From the NCBI RefSeq assembly GCF_023062595.1, contig NZ_JALLAN010000024.1:1-45928 (forward strand): DNA of 45,928 nt, in the 5' to 3' direction. Shown here piece after piece: positions 1-8,002 of this stretch (position 1 is the stretch's first letter; each line of letters starts with the position of its first letter). Both the position numbers and the translations under genes were made by a program. The DNA comes from Arthrobacter rhizosphaerae. GTDB lineage: Bacteria; Actinomycetota; Actinomycetes; Actinomycetales; Micrococcaceae. The notes under the pieces are model-generated. The model saw only the letters and a program-made list of their open reading frames with translations, had not been told where the DNA came from and did not search any database.

Positions 1-305
1 CCTGGAAGGTGCCGTTGCCGTTGTTGAGGGAAACCCAGACGCCGGCGTCGCCGAATCCGACGATGTCCGCCCTGCCGTCTCCGGTGATGTCGGCCAGGAA
101 GCGCGGGTGTTTCTCCACGCGCCAGCCGCCGGCGACGTAGGCGAAGTTGTCGATGACTTTCTGGGGCGCCTGGAAGGTGCCGTTGCCGTTGTTGAGGGAA
201 ACCCAGACGCCGGCGTCGCCGAATCCGACGATGTCCGCCCTGCCGTCTCCGGTGATGTCGGCCAGGAAGCGCGGGTGTTTCTCCACGCGCCAGCCCCCGC
301 CGCTG
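1..305 (-). repeat. Tandem 168-bp repeat inside the subtilase gene
   Basis: Bases 1-127 recur identically at 169-295. The period is 168 bp (56 codons), encoding successive FG-GAP blades. Near-perfect nucleotide identity means recent duplication or gene conversion, and blade number may vary between strains. More copies may lie beyond the left edge. Confidence 0.9.
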
Positions 306-1822
306 TAGCCGAAGTTGGGGACTACGAACTGCGGCCTGGTGACGGCGCTGAAGGCGTTGATCCTTCCGCGGCCCAGCATGCCGGCAAATCCCGTATTCAG
401 GGCGTCGACATTGTCGCAGGTGCCTTCGAGGACTTCCCGGACCTGGGCGTTGCTCAGGTGCTGGTGCCTTGACCAGATGAGTGCCGCCACCCCCGCCGCA
501 TGCGGAGATGCCATGGAGGTGCCGTCCAAGAAGCCGAAGGTGTCATTCGGCATGGTGGACCAAATATTGACCCCCGGGGCCGCCACGTCCACGTTGGTGC
601 CGAAGTTGGAGAAGCTGGCCTTGCGGTCGCGCTGGTCAAGCGCCGCCACGGAGACCACCTCCGGGTACACTCCGGGGAACTGCGGGGTGATGTCCGTGTT
701 GGTGTTCGCGTTGCCGGCGGCAAACACGATTACGACGTTCCTGTTCACGGTGTTCTGGATGGCGGTGCGGACGCCGGCATGGTCGCCGTTCATCCGCCAG
801 CTGCAGTTGATCACGTAGCGCCGCGCCGGATTGGCTACCGCTTGCGTGCCGACGTAATTGATGGCGTCGGCACGGTTCTGGTTCATCCCGGTCTGCAGGT
901 TCACGCGGAGCGGCATTACCCTACAACCCGGGGCGACACCGATCACGCCCGCCGTGTTATCCGTGCCAACCACGGTCCCGGCAACGTGCGTGCCGTGCCC
1001 GTCTTGGTCATCAGGGACGGGATCGTTCAGGTCCGCGAAGTCCCAGTCCTCGGTGCCGCGCGGCAGGAGGTTTGGCTGGAGGTCCGGATGATCCAGGTCT
1101 GCACCGGTGTCGATCACCGCGACGATCACGTTCGGGTGGCCGCGGGTCACGTCCCAGGCTCCGGTGGCATCGATGTCCGCGTCCGCAGTGCCGGCCGTGC
1201 CGTTCACGTTCTGGGCCGTGTTGTGGAGTCCCCATAGGCGGCCGAATTCCGCATCGTCCGGAATGTAGGGCAGGGCGCTGTTGAAGCTCACCTCGCTGGG
1301 CTCGGCGAACTCCACATCGTCCAGGTCGGAGAACTCCCGGATGGCTTCGAACAGCCCGGTACCGGCAGGGACGGCCAGCGTGTAATAGCCGGGCGTGCGC
1401 TGCTGGACCACCACGCGGCTGCGGTGCTCTTGGATGATGGCCTCTGCCTGCTCCTGGCCCACTTCTTCCTTGAACTGCACGGTCAGTTCGTCGGGGAGGA
1501 AGTAACGGGCTGCGCCGTTCTCGTCGATCATCACCGGCAGGGAGCCGGACACTTCCGGCCGGGCTTCCAGGGACCGCGCTGCCGCGGCCATATCCTCGCC
1601 AGGAGTCAAGTAGACGGCGGCGAACCCACGCTCCAGGTCCATCCCCTCGCTCAGCGAGAGCACGGGCGTGTCCCTGACGATGTCCCGAACCGCGTCGGAG
1701 GTGGGACGGTCTTGGAAGGTGATCATGGCCTCGTCGGCCTTGGGGGTAAATGTCACTTGCCGCCCGGTTGACGTGTCAACATAGCTGTAATTGCTATTCG
1801 CCGGGGTTTGTTCGTTCTCCAT
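1..1822 (-). CDS. Subtilisin-like serine protease (S8) with FG-GAP/VCBS repeats, C-terminus beyond window
   Basis: About 607 codons are visible and the frame runs off the left edge without a stop. Two N-terminal segments (roughly residues 20-100 and 105-180) look like tandem I9-type prodomains. The S8 domain follows: catalytic Asp in VIDTGADLDHPDL (~238), His in DGHGTHVAG (~276), oxyanion Asn in FAAGN (~371), Ser in DGTSMASPHAAG (~436). After ~500 come FG-GAP-type repeats with Ca-binding DITGDGRADIVGFGD segments. The start is the ATG at 1822, preceded by CTGGAG at six bases. No signal peptide is visible: the N-terminus (MENEQTPANSNYSYVD) is polar. The protein resembles the neighbouring leaderless hydrolases, but I could not find their operator motif upstream. 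Family assignment is firm; substrate and location are unknown. Confidence 0.93.
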   Translation of the reverse strand, partial: MENEQTPANSNYSYVDTSTGRQVTFTPKADEAMITFQDRPTSDAVRDIVRDTPVLSLSEGMDLERGFAAVYLTPGEDMAAAARSLEARPEVSGSLPVMIDENGAARYFLPDELTVQFKEEVGQEQAEAIIQEHRSRVVVQQRTPGYYTLAVPAGTGLFEAIREFSDLDDVEFAEPSEVSFNSALPYIPDDAEFGRLWGLHNTAQNVNGTAGTADADIDATGAWDVTRGHPNVIVAVIDTGADLDHPDLQPNLLPRGTEDWDFADLNDPVPDDQDGHGTHVAGTVVGTDNTAGVIGVAPGCRVMPLRVNLQTGMNQNRADAINYVGTQAVANPARRYVINCSWRMNGDHAGVRTAIQNTVNRNVVIVFAAGNANTNTDITPQFPGVYPEVVSVAALDQRDRKASFSNFGTNVDVAAPGVNIWSTMPNDTFGFLDGTSMASPHAAGVAALIWSRHQHLSNAQVREVLEGTCDNVDALNTGFAGMLGRGRINAFSAVTRPQFVVPNFGYSGGGWRVEKHPRFLADITGDGRADIVGFGDAGVWVSLNNGNGTFQAPQKVIDNFAYVAGGWRVEKHPRFLADITGDGRADIVGFGDAGVWVSLNNGNGTFQ

Positions 1823-2360
1823 GGTGGGCTCCAGGTTGGACTGCTGTTTGAATACCTGATGAACGGCCAGGGGTTGGGGCTTGAGAGGGCGCACGGACCG
1901 CCCTGGCCGGGAATGTTTTGCGCGAGTACCAGTTAGAGAATGCGCCTCGGCGGACATCCTCCTCAATACATCCATCGATTCGATGGAAAATTCTGGGATG
2001 CCGATACCGACGATCCTCGCGCCCGGAGTGGGTGTGGTTCAGCTTCACAAAGCTCCGACGGTAATAGTTCGTCTCGTCCAGTTAAGTTCCTGGGGGAGGC
2101 GGACGAGGTGTGGCAGATGGTCGGATGGCGGCAGGGGCCGGTGCTGCTGCCGCGTTGGCCGGCTCGCGTCCTGGCTCCGGGCTCGGCTTCCTTGTGATTT
2201 TCCACAGTTTCCGCTTCTTCAGGTTCAACGGAAGTTCCTCACTAACATTCAAGAAAACGTTTCTAACGGTCTCGTCTCGATGACGATTTGTCCGTGGCTG
2301 GTGGACAGGTCTTGGAGGTCTACTCGACCCAGACTGATATGCCGTCAACAGAGCCTTCGG
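1823..2360. other. Intergenic, no gene recognised
   Basis: About 540 bases upstream of the subtilase. Short open frames occur on both strands, but none has a convincing start, composition or motif. I looked here for the 11-bp-spaced TAAC heptamer pairs seen elsewhere and found only single, unpaired matches. Confidence 0.5.
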
Positions 2361-2705
2361 TTAGACCCGCCGGTGGATGCTGCAAGACAATCTTTGCCGT
2401 GGTACGTAGGTTAACGTCGGGAGGAAGAATAAGCGACAGCGACAGAGGGGCCAGCTAATGACCGCGCCTATTAGCGCTTTCTGAAGGTCAGGCTTCTCCA
2501 TGCCGAGAGACGCCGCAGTTAGGATCACCACTGATCCAACCAGAAGGAGAGCAAGATAGGGCCGGGTTAAACTAGTTTCACCAGGACTCGTTTCCTGATT
2601 TAGCTGACGGAATCGAAACCGGGTCGATACCACGAGGGTTATTAGGACCAAGAGTAGTGTGAACCACAAAAGGACCGTCGGGTCACTTGCGGCCGGAAGA
2701 AGCAT
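2361..2705 (-). CDS. Small two-helix membrane protein, unknown function
   Basis: 114 residues from the ATG at 2705, chosen because GGAGGGG lies five bases upstream. Two hydrophobic segments are clear: roughly residues 10-31 (VLLWFTLLLVLITLVVS) and 52-75 (LALLLVGSVVILTAAS), separated by a polar Arg/Gln/Glu loop. A third weak hydrophobic stretch near 82-95 is followed by a Cys/Arg-rich tail that reads less like protein, so the last ~25 residues may be out of the original frame. I recognise no family. No partner gene lies close by, with about 900 bases of apparently empty sequence upstream. Confidence 0.5.
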   Translation of the reverse strand: MLLPAASDPTVLLWFTLLLVLITLVVSTRFRFRQLNQETSPGETSLTRPYLALLLVGSVVILTAASLGMEKPDLQKALIGAVISWPLCRCRLFFLPTLTYVPRQRLSCSIHRRV

Positions 2706-3613
2706 GCCATCCCCTCCATCTGCTGTGACGTGGAGAATAGCCAAGATGCTGTTACTGGCGCGTTACTGGCCCATGGAAGAATCCGGCGAGTCTCTGAATG
2801 CAGTAGTAATGAACGCACTGGCCAATCCAACGAATCATCGCCTCGCCGAACATTGCGCATTGGCCCTCGATATACATATCTGGATCAGATAAGCCCTTTG
2901 ACGCTGCCTTCACAAGAGTTGCGGGGCGGAAAGGCCAGAGCAAGGATTTCTGACAGGTCCCTTTCCGGGCTACTCCCGTGCCCACTTCAAACTGGCATGT
3001 ACGATTATTCATGAGGCGGGAGTAGACCGTTCTTGTCGGACGTGACGTTCTACTAAGTTTCATTTGGGGTCAGGGCTCATGTGCAGTGAGCCAGTTCAGC
3101 ATGTCAATGGCCCACGATGACTTCCTGTTTGGCGCGAATGAACGGTGCCGCGAATGACTTCGTCCATGAGGTTGCCGTTGCCCCCGCATCAGGTTAGCGG
3201 GCGAAAGTTGGGGATGGGTGTCGTAGCCTGCCGCGCCGCATGCCTAAGCAAAGCGGCCGTTCAGAGGCAGGGCAAGACCGAGGGTGAAGCTGAAGCAGGA
3301 CCGGCGACGGACTTCAGCCGCTAAGGCCGGAGAACACCAACGCATGAGCATGTGGTGACGAGGGGGATATTGGCATGCTGTCACGGATCTGAAGCTCGCT
3401 TTTCGCTCGTTTATGAGCACATCACGAGACCGATACAGCGCTGTCCGAGTCGCGAGACCAGGGAGCTAACTCCGCCAGAGCACTATGAATAGCCTATGAC
3501 CGCCGGGACAGTCGAGCAGGCATCGGTTTGCGACCAGGCCAGGGATGGCTGTAGGGGCAGAGCATGTTCCACCATAACGACGCTCTAGACCGTATAGCCT
3601 AGACGTCGGTCGA
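2706..3613. other. Long gap without a convincing gene
   Basis: About 900 bases. A 103-codon minus-strand frame (2752-3063) exists but has no Shine-Dalgarno, no domain and unusual Cys/Arg/His content, so I do not call it. No strong terminator, tRNA or repeat is seen. It may hold decayed sequence. Confidence 0.4.
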
Positions 3614-4471
3614 TTAGCGGATAGTTCCCCAGTCGGCGGTCATCAGCACTCTGATGTGTTCACAGCCTGGCTCGGTGATGACGACATCCGATCCGCTACC
3701 ACTTTCACTGAGAAGCAGCACCTGCAGCGGGACATTCGTCGGGCAGCCCTGTCCTAAGTCCCCGTTGAGCATCAGCCGGCCTCCGTCAGATAAGGTCAGT
3801 GAACTGCTGCCGACTTTACCGACCACGGCCGGCGACGCCGTGCTGCTTGCCAGATTGGCAGGAGGGTTGGTAGCCCAAATGAAGACTCCTATTCCGCCTC
3901 CGGCGATGACGGCACCAAAGGCTATAACGATCGCAGAAATTGCCCAGCGCCGGGTCAGCTTTTGGTAGGACGCCACAGTCATAATGTTCTCGATTATGGG
4001 TTCAAGAAAGGCAAGTTTGGAGTTGGCCTGCTTGGCTTTATCGGGGTCCGGCGGATCCTGACTGCTGTCACTTGATTCGTCAGGCCAATATGCCCTTGCG
4101 TTCCTCGATCGCGCCAGAAGCGTTTGCTCGTAGTCATCCCGGATCTCCTCGAGCGTTGCGTCATGCTGGCGCAGGATTCGGTCGATGTAGTCCTCGTTCT
4201 TAAGTTTGGCTAGGCGCGCCGGCGGCGTGGAAGCGGTCCACACCGTGCCAAATAGAATCAATGCGGTACCGATGGCGGCTAAGGCTGCGCCCCTTATAGC
4301 AATGTCGAACCGCTCGCTGCCTGGCGTGAGAGAGCCTATGCCGCTGAATTGAATGCCTGCTGTCAGAACTCCTCCAAGCAACGCCAAACTAACAGTGAGC
4401 CATTTGGCTGTCTCGCGGATGCGGTTACTGGCGGAAGTCAAGTCTGACTTCTTCCCAGCCTCATCGGCCAT
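3614..4471 (-). CDS. Membrane protein with three helices and an outward C-terminal domain
   Basis: 285 residues from the ATG at 4471 (MADEAGKK), preceded by GGGAGG at about six bases. A longer frame from 4528 exists but lacks a good start. A hydrophobic pair (WLTVSLALLGGVLTAGIQF and IAIRGAALAAIGTALILFG) is followed by a ~100-residue charged, coiled-coil-prone cytoplasmic segment with a DSSDSSQDPPDPDK linker. Then comes a third helix (AISAIVIAFGAVIAGGGIGV) and a ~75-residue domain with two Cys (QGC, PGC) that could form a disulfide outside the cell. The start overlaps the upstream gene's stop by 11 bases, so the two are translationally coupled. Family not recognised. Confidence 0.7.
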   Translation of the reverse strand: MADEAGKKSDLTSASNRIRETAKWLTVSLALLGGVLTAGIQFSGIGSLTPGSERFDIAIRGAALAAIGTALILFGTVWTASTPPARLAKLKNEDYIDRILRQHDATLEEIRDDYEQTLLARSRNARAYWPDESSDSSQDPPDPDKAKQANSKLAFLEPIIENIMTVASYQKLTRRWAISAIVIAFGAVIAGGGIGVFIWATNPPANLASSTASPAVVGKVGSSSLTLSDGGRLMLNGDLGQGCPTNVPLQVLLLSESGSGSDVVITEPGCEHIRVLMTADWGTIR

Positions 4472-4946
4472 TCCGTCCCTCCCAATCCTTTCCCTCACCA
4501 GTTCCGAACGCCTCTTGCGCTTTGGCATGGGGCTGGATTGTTGTCCAAAGCGGTTCCTTGTCCTCAGAATCGACGACGTGTGGCATTATGACCGTCCACG
4601 GGGGCGGCTCACTGCCCTCAGCGTTGACATGCGAGTTGGGATACTCCCATTTGGGCGGCTCCCTGACTTCCGTGGCCATTCCCGCCCAGATTCCTTCCCG
4701 GTGCAGTATCAGTTCGACGTCAGCCACATCAAGAATGGCTTCCGGGTTGGAATAGTCTTGCCAGCCGGCCTCGGCCACATTCAAGTCAGGAGAGTCCCCG
4801 GGGTTGTCCGCGTCGAGGATCGTTACACCCGGCCCGGACACCGAGCCAGGTGGGGGCGGACCAACTCGGACTTCGATTTCCAGATCGTCAACGACCGCTC
4901 GGAAACTCTTCTGACTATGTAGGTAGATCATTAGCTTCTTATTCAT
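4461..4946 (-). CDS. Hypothetical protein coupled to the membrane protein downstream
   Basis: 161 residues starting MNKKLMIYLHSQKSFRAVVDDLEIEVRVG. The first ~30 residues look like a beta-strand-rich small fold. The remainder is acidic and Pro/Trp-rich (two PPWTV/PLWTT-like segments around residues 113-132), suggesting a linear interaction tail. No helix spans a membrane and no catalytic motif is visible. Its stop overlaps the start of the following membrane protein, forming a two-gene operon. A heptamer pair of the type found before the neighbouring hydrolases lies ~130 bases upstream (5078-5095), though without a good -10. Function unknown. Confidence 0.6.
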   Translation of the reverse strand: MNKKLMIYLHSQKSFRAVVDDLEIEVRVGPPPPGSVSGPGVTILDADNPGDSPDLNVAEAGWQDYSNPEAILDVADVELILHREGIWAGMATEVREPPKWEYPNSHVNAEGSEPPPWTVIMPHVVDSEDKEPLWTTIQPHAKAQEAFGTGEGKDWEGRNGR

Positions 4947-5077
4947 GTCAGGCCCCTTTAACGGCCACCCACGCTGAACAACAGAGGGCGGGTGGCAGGT
5001 AGATTGCCTAGGCCACTGAATAGCTGCAGGCTCAGCATTCGCAGCGAAGGCTCCGCGCCTCCACCCTCCCCCAGAAG

Positions 5078-5095
5078 GCGTTACCCGGCCGTTAC
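5078..5095 (-). promoter_or_regulatory. Candidate SARP-type heptamer pair, no -10
   Basis: On the minus strand GTAACGG-CCGG-GTAACGC: two heptamers with a four-base spacer and 11-bp period, pointing toward the 4946 operon. The hexamer at the expected place is GGAGGG, which is not a -10. This is the weakest member of the set and may be relic or chance, since it overlaps the lipase remnant. Confidence 0.35.
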
Positions 5096-5382
5096 TGCCT
5101 CCGCTGGCCGCTTTTTCGAGCCTGTAAGGGACCGGTGGCTTGTCGAAGGTGGAAGAACTGGGGTCGTAGAAGCGGTGTACCCAGATGGTTCGCGCAGGCA
5201 GCGTTTCCGCTGGAGGCTTTCTGGAGCAAGCGCTGTTGACTGCCTTTGACCATCCACTCGTACTCGTAGTCGATCATCAACTTCAGAAGCGGGGACTCAA
5301 ATTGACAGAAATGTGGTTTGCGGTGAGCGCCGACGCGAACGGCGCCAGCACCAGGGCGGGACACCATGAACACGCTGCCCTC
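5092..5382 (-). pseudogene. Frameshifted remnant of a lipase-like alpha/beta hydrolase
   Basis: Two adjacent minus-strand frames together match residues ~38-122 of the intact hydrolase at 15069-16667. One frame gives CQFESPLLKLMIDYEYEW (compare HQFESPMLRLIADHKYEV). A +1 shift then gives PARTIWVHRFYDPSSSTF (compare PASVWIYRFYDDSAATF), ending near EKAASGG. The GXSXG serine motif and everything after it are missing and the N-terminus is unrecognisable, so no active enzyme can be made. This points to an ancient duplication of the lipase gene inside the same hydrolase cluster, with loss of one copy. Confidence 0.75.
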
Positions 5383-5559
5383 GCAATCAGTTGCCCCCAG
5401 GGTTTGAGGTAGCCGGGTTGCCCCGAATGAGGCGATGGCGTCGTGAATAGAACCAGTAGAGCGGAAACGCCAGGCCTTATCACCACGACTACTTCGGATT
5501 TTTAACCCATCTGACCTCCTGGTTGGAATCAGTCCGCCGGGTCCTGACTCAGCGTGGTA

Positions 5560-5591
5560 ATAACGCGACGGTAACGTCGGCTGCGTAGGCT
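5560..5591 (+). promoter_or_regulatory. SARP-type promoter: heptamer pair plus -10
   Basis: ATAACGC (5560-5566), four bases, GTAACGT (5571-5577), then eight bases and TAGGCT (5586-5591) as the -10. The 11-bp direct-repeat period and 8-bp gap to the -10 match the known architecture of SARP-activated promoters. It faces the small ORF at 5630. Confidence 0.6.
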
Positions 5592-5629
5592 TGCCAGGCA
5601 ACGTTCCGCTAGGCGCCAAGGAGCTGATC

Positions 5630-5752
5630 ATGAGTACTTCCCCGCAGGCCACCTCCCAAGGGCGATGTCAGGCGAGAACTGGTTCAGCAATATTGCAGCT
5701 ATGTCAGCACGGATCAGGAGTCTCGACTCCCAGGACGAGCAAGACAGGCTAG
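5630..5752 (+). CDS. Short ORF behind a SARP-type promoter, possibly a frameshifted gene
   Basis: The ATG at 5630 has AAGGAG six bases upstream and sits ~30 bases after the predicted transcription start, so initiation looks real. The frame gives 40 residues (MSTSPQATSQGR...) and stops at 5752. The adjacent +1 frame (from 5665: MSGENWFSNIAAMSARIR..., rich in Asp/Glu/Arg) looks more protein-like for a further ~60 residues. One indel near 5660 could therefore have broken a longer gene of ~85 residues. I recognise no family in either reading. Confidence 0.35.
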   Translation: MSTSPQATSQGRCQARTGSAILQLCQHGSGVSTPRTSKTG

Positions 5753-5836
5753 TGACAGCACGGGCGGCGCTGGACGACGGGGTTCGTCCTCTCAATGACA
5801 GCACGAGCGCCTTGAGGAGGTACCCCGCAGACAGTT

Positions 5837-5868
5837 GTAACGCAGAAATAACTCAGGCGCCGTTCGCT
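5837..5868 (+). promoter_or_regulatory. SARP-type heptamer pair upstream of the second subtilase
   Basis: GTAACGC (5837-5843), four bases (AGAA), ATAACTC (5848-5854). The hexamer eight bases on is TTCGCT, a poor -10; TATAGG at 5868-5873 is an alternative. The subtilase ATG lies at 5939 with AGAAGGAG ahead of it, giving a short leader. Confidence 0.5.
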
Positions 5869-5938
5869 ATAGGAGGCAACAAAGCTACAAGAAAACAGAG
5901 GTTGGACACTATTCCTGCAATTTAGAAGGAGAATTGAC

Positions 5939-7270
5939 ATGATTGGCCCGGATTCATCTTCAAATTTCGACAATGCGCCTGGGGCTGTCCCGGCCGCTGA
6001 TTATTCCTCGGCCGAGACAACGGGTCGGTTTGTGGTGGTCTTTACGCAGGACGAGAGCAATCCTTCATTGGTGCTGGAATCGGCAGGACTGTCCAACGTG
6101 GCGGACTCGCGTGACTTCCAAGATCGCGAGGTGGATTTCTCGGAAACCAGCGGTGCGGATGCTACGTTCTTTAGCTCACTGGGCATTGCGGTGGTTTCGG
6201 CGGAGCCGGAGCAGATCGGAGCCCTGCAAACCTCGCACGAGGCGCAGGGCGCGGTGTTGTCCGTGTCGCCCGAATTGGTTCACCACGTCCTGACCGCGGC
6301 CCCCGGCGAATACGTGAGGGGTTACCGTGACGCAGTCACGGACTTGGACACCCGTCTCAACGGAGCAAACGGGCAGGGCGGCGCGGCAACAGCGGCAGTC
6401 CCAACTGTACCCATCTTCCAGGACACCAACCAGTTCGCTTGGGGACTGCAGGCAGTTCAGGCCAACTCATCTCAATATTCGGGACGAGGGGTCAAGGTCG
6501 CCGTCCTGGACACCGGTTTCGACTCAACCCACCCGGACTTCGCTGGACGCAATATCACTAGCCGCTCCTTCATCCCGGGGGAATCTCCTCAGGACGGACA
6601 CGGGCATGGCACCCACTGCATCGGAACCTCCTGCGGCCCCAAGACCCCGTCCACGGGGCCTCGCTACGGTGTCGCCTACGAAGCGGATATATTCTCAGGC
6701 AAGGTGCTCAGCAACGCCGGCTCCGGCAGCGACGCCGGTATTTTAGCCGGCATCGACTGGGCGGTGTCCAACAGGTGCGCCATTATTTCCATGTCCCTCG
6801 GAGCTAACGTCCCCCAGGTCCATCCCCCCTACGTCGCTGCCGGTAAGCGCACCCTGGACGCGGGTTCGTTGATCATCGCCGCCGCCGGAAACAATGCGCT
6901 CCGCCTCCAAGGCAAAGTGGGTTTCGTCGGCGCTCCAGCGAACAGCCCGTTCATCATGGCCGTCGGCGCCCTCGACCATCAGTTGGACGTGGCGTTCTTC
7001 TCCGCCCGTAGCCTGGCGGTTAGGGGCGGTCACATCGACGTTGCCGGACCGGGCTGGCAGGTCTATTCGTCTTGGCCCATGCCAGCCCGATACCGGAGCA
7101 TCAGCGGCACCAGCATGGCCACTCCCCACGTCGCGGGGGTCGCCGCGCTGTGGGCACAGGCCACCGGCTTCCGCGGACGGGAGCTGTGGGCCGTGCTGAT
7201 CCAGGAAAGTGACAGGCTGATTGAACCGTCTGTAGACGTCGGCTCCGGCCTGGTCATCGCCCCGCAGTAG
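5939..7270 (+). CDS. Subtilisin-like serine protease (S8) without signal peptide
   Basis: 443 residues; ATG at 5939 preceded by AGAAGGAG. Residues ~28-120 resemble an I9-type prodomain. The catalytic domain starts near 165 (QFAWGLQAVQANSSQYSGRG) and has all key residues: Asp191 (VAVLDTGFDSTHPDF), His223 (HGTHCIG), oxyanion Asn318 (IIAAAGNN) and Ser392 (SGTSMATPHVAG). The protein ends soon after, with no C-terminal extension. No signal peptide or Tat motif precedes it, which is unusual for a subtilase and shared with the other hydrolases here. The inhibitor-like gene follows after 35 bases, probably in one transcript closed by the terminator at 7543. A SARP-type heptamer pair precedes it. Family firm; biological target unknown. 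Confidence 0.93.
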   Translation: MIGPDSSSNFDNAPGAVPAADYSSAETTGRFVVVFTQDESNPSLVLESAGLSNVADSRDFQDREVDFSETSGADATFFSSLGIAVVSAEPEQIGALQTSHEAQGAVLSVSPELVHHVLTAAPGEYVRGYRDAVTDLDTRLNGANGQGGAATAAVPTVPIFQDTNQFAWGLQAVQANSSQYSGRGVKVAVLDTGFDSTHPDFAGRNITSRSFIPGESPQDGHGHGTHCIGTSCGPKTPSTGPRYGVAYEADIFSGKVLSNAGSGSDAGILAGIDWAVSNRCAIISMSLGANVPQVHPPYVAAGKRTLDAGSLIIAAAGNNALRLQGKVGFVGAPANSPFIMAVGALDHQLDVAFFSARSLAVRGGHIDVAGPGWQVYSSWPMPARYRSISGTSMATPHVAGVAALWAQATGFRGRELWAVLIQESDRLIEPSVDVGSGLVIAPQ

Positions 7271-7305
7271 GTTCGCGTACAACAAGGTGAGGATAGTCTG
7301 AGGCA

Positions 7306-7536
7306 ATGGTCAACATAAACGTTACGGTCGACCCGGAGCATCTGTCCGCCATAGGTGACGTCGCCGACGCTCTGCGCGCCCGGGGCATGCAGGTAGAGCA
7401 GGTGCTGCAGAGCGGATTCATCACCGGTTCCGTCCCCAACGACAGCCGACCGGCACTGGAATCAGTCGACGGAGTCCAGTCCGTCGACGAGGACCTGGGC
7501 TACCGTCTCCCGCCGCCGGAAGAAGACATCCAGTAG
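7306..7536 (+). CDS. Small protein, candidate trans-acting I9-type subtilase inhibitor
   Basis: 76 residues (MVNINVTVDPEHLSAIGDVA...). The pattern is strand (NINVTV), helix (HLSAIGDVADALRARG), strand (VEQVLQSGFITGSV), helix (SRPALESVDG), strand (VQSVDEDLGYRL), the order expected of the ferredoxin-like subtilase prodomain/inhibitor I9 fold. The acidic tail PPPEEDIQ could enter the protease active-site cleft, as prodomain C-termini do. It lies 35 bases after a subtilase gene on the same strand, before a strong terminator, so the two are probably co-transcribed. The subtilase seems to carry its own prodomain, so this would be an added safety or immunity factor. The inhibitor role is inferred from fold pattern and context only. 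Confidence 0.7.
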   Translation: MVNINVTVDPEHLSAIGDVADALRARGMQVEQVLQSGFITGSVPNDSRPALESVDGVQSVDEDLGYRLPPPEEDIQ

Positions 7537-7542
7537 TGCCCT

Positions 7543-7580
7543 CCCGGTCCGTGCGGATCTATGAATTCGCACGGACCGGG
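7543..7580 (+). terminator. Strong hairpin terminator after the subtilase-inhibitor pair
   Basis: A perfect 13-bp stem (CCCGGTCCGTGCG at 7543-7555 with its complement at 7568-7580) and a 12-base loop, seven bases after the stop of the 76-residue gene. No T-run follows, as is common in actinobacteria. Confidence 0.85.
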
Positions 7581-7895
7581 CAGCTTACTCCGCCGAGCCG
7601 CGGCAGCGCCGGCCGCGGCGTGGAGTCCTGCTCTTGCTTCTTAGACTGACGGCGAGCCGGTCATTTGAACCCGTGCAGCCCACCTGTAATGCCGTTGTCC
7701 AATTTCCCGAAATGGCCACGTCTCATCCTTCCTATTGCCCGCGTTCCGCAGGGCTATGCGGGCCATGTTTGCGTACACACAGCAAACTAAACCCAGCCGT
7801 TGAGCAGGCGTTACTCGGACTATGTGCCATCAGCAGCCCGAAGACTCTGGTGGCTGGCCGCAGACCCTCGACTGCGTTACGACGATTCGGGGGCG
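7581..7895. other. Intergenic, one 18-bp repeat copy
   Basis: No convincing gene; a 100-codon frame here is Cys/Ser/Arg-rich and lacks a ribosome site. At 7662 lies CATTTGAACCCGTGCAGC, repeated with one change at 10584. Its complement contains GGTTCAAAT, which resembles a tRNA T-loop, but no tRNA folds around it. Confidence 0.4.
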
Positions 7896-7928
7896 GTAAC
7901 GCAGTAGTAACGCCGTGGGAGGTCTACT
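7896..7928 (+). promoter_or_regulatory. SARP-type promoter: perfect heptamer pair plus TCTACT
   Basis: GTAACGC (7896-7902), AGTA, GTAACGC (7907-7913): identical heptamers with a four-base spacer. Nine bases later TCTACT (7923-7928) is the likely -10, the same hexamer as at 8359 and 14883. It faces the small gene at 8003. Confidence 0.7.
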
Positions 7929-8002
7929 CAGAGTAAGAAGGCGTGCGTGACACCTCCAAGAGTCTTGGCGCCCGACCTTCAGTAATGAAAGGGGAGAATG
8001 CG

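Noticed and set aside
500..1237. 245-codon plus-strand frame
   Set aside because: It is the antisense shadow of the subtilase gene, whose catalytic motifs and codon pattern lie on the minus strand.
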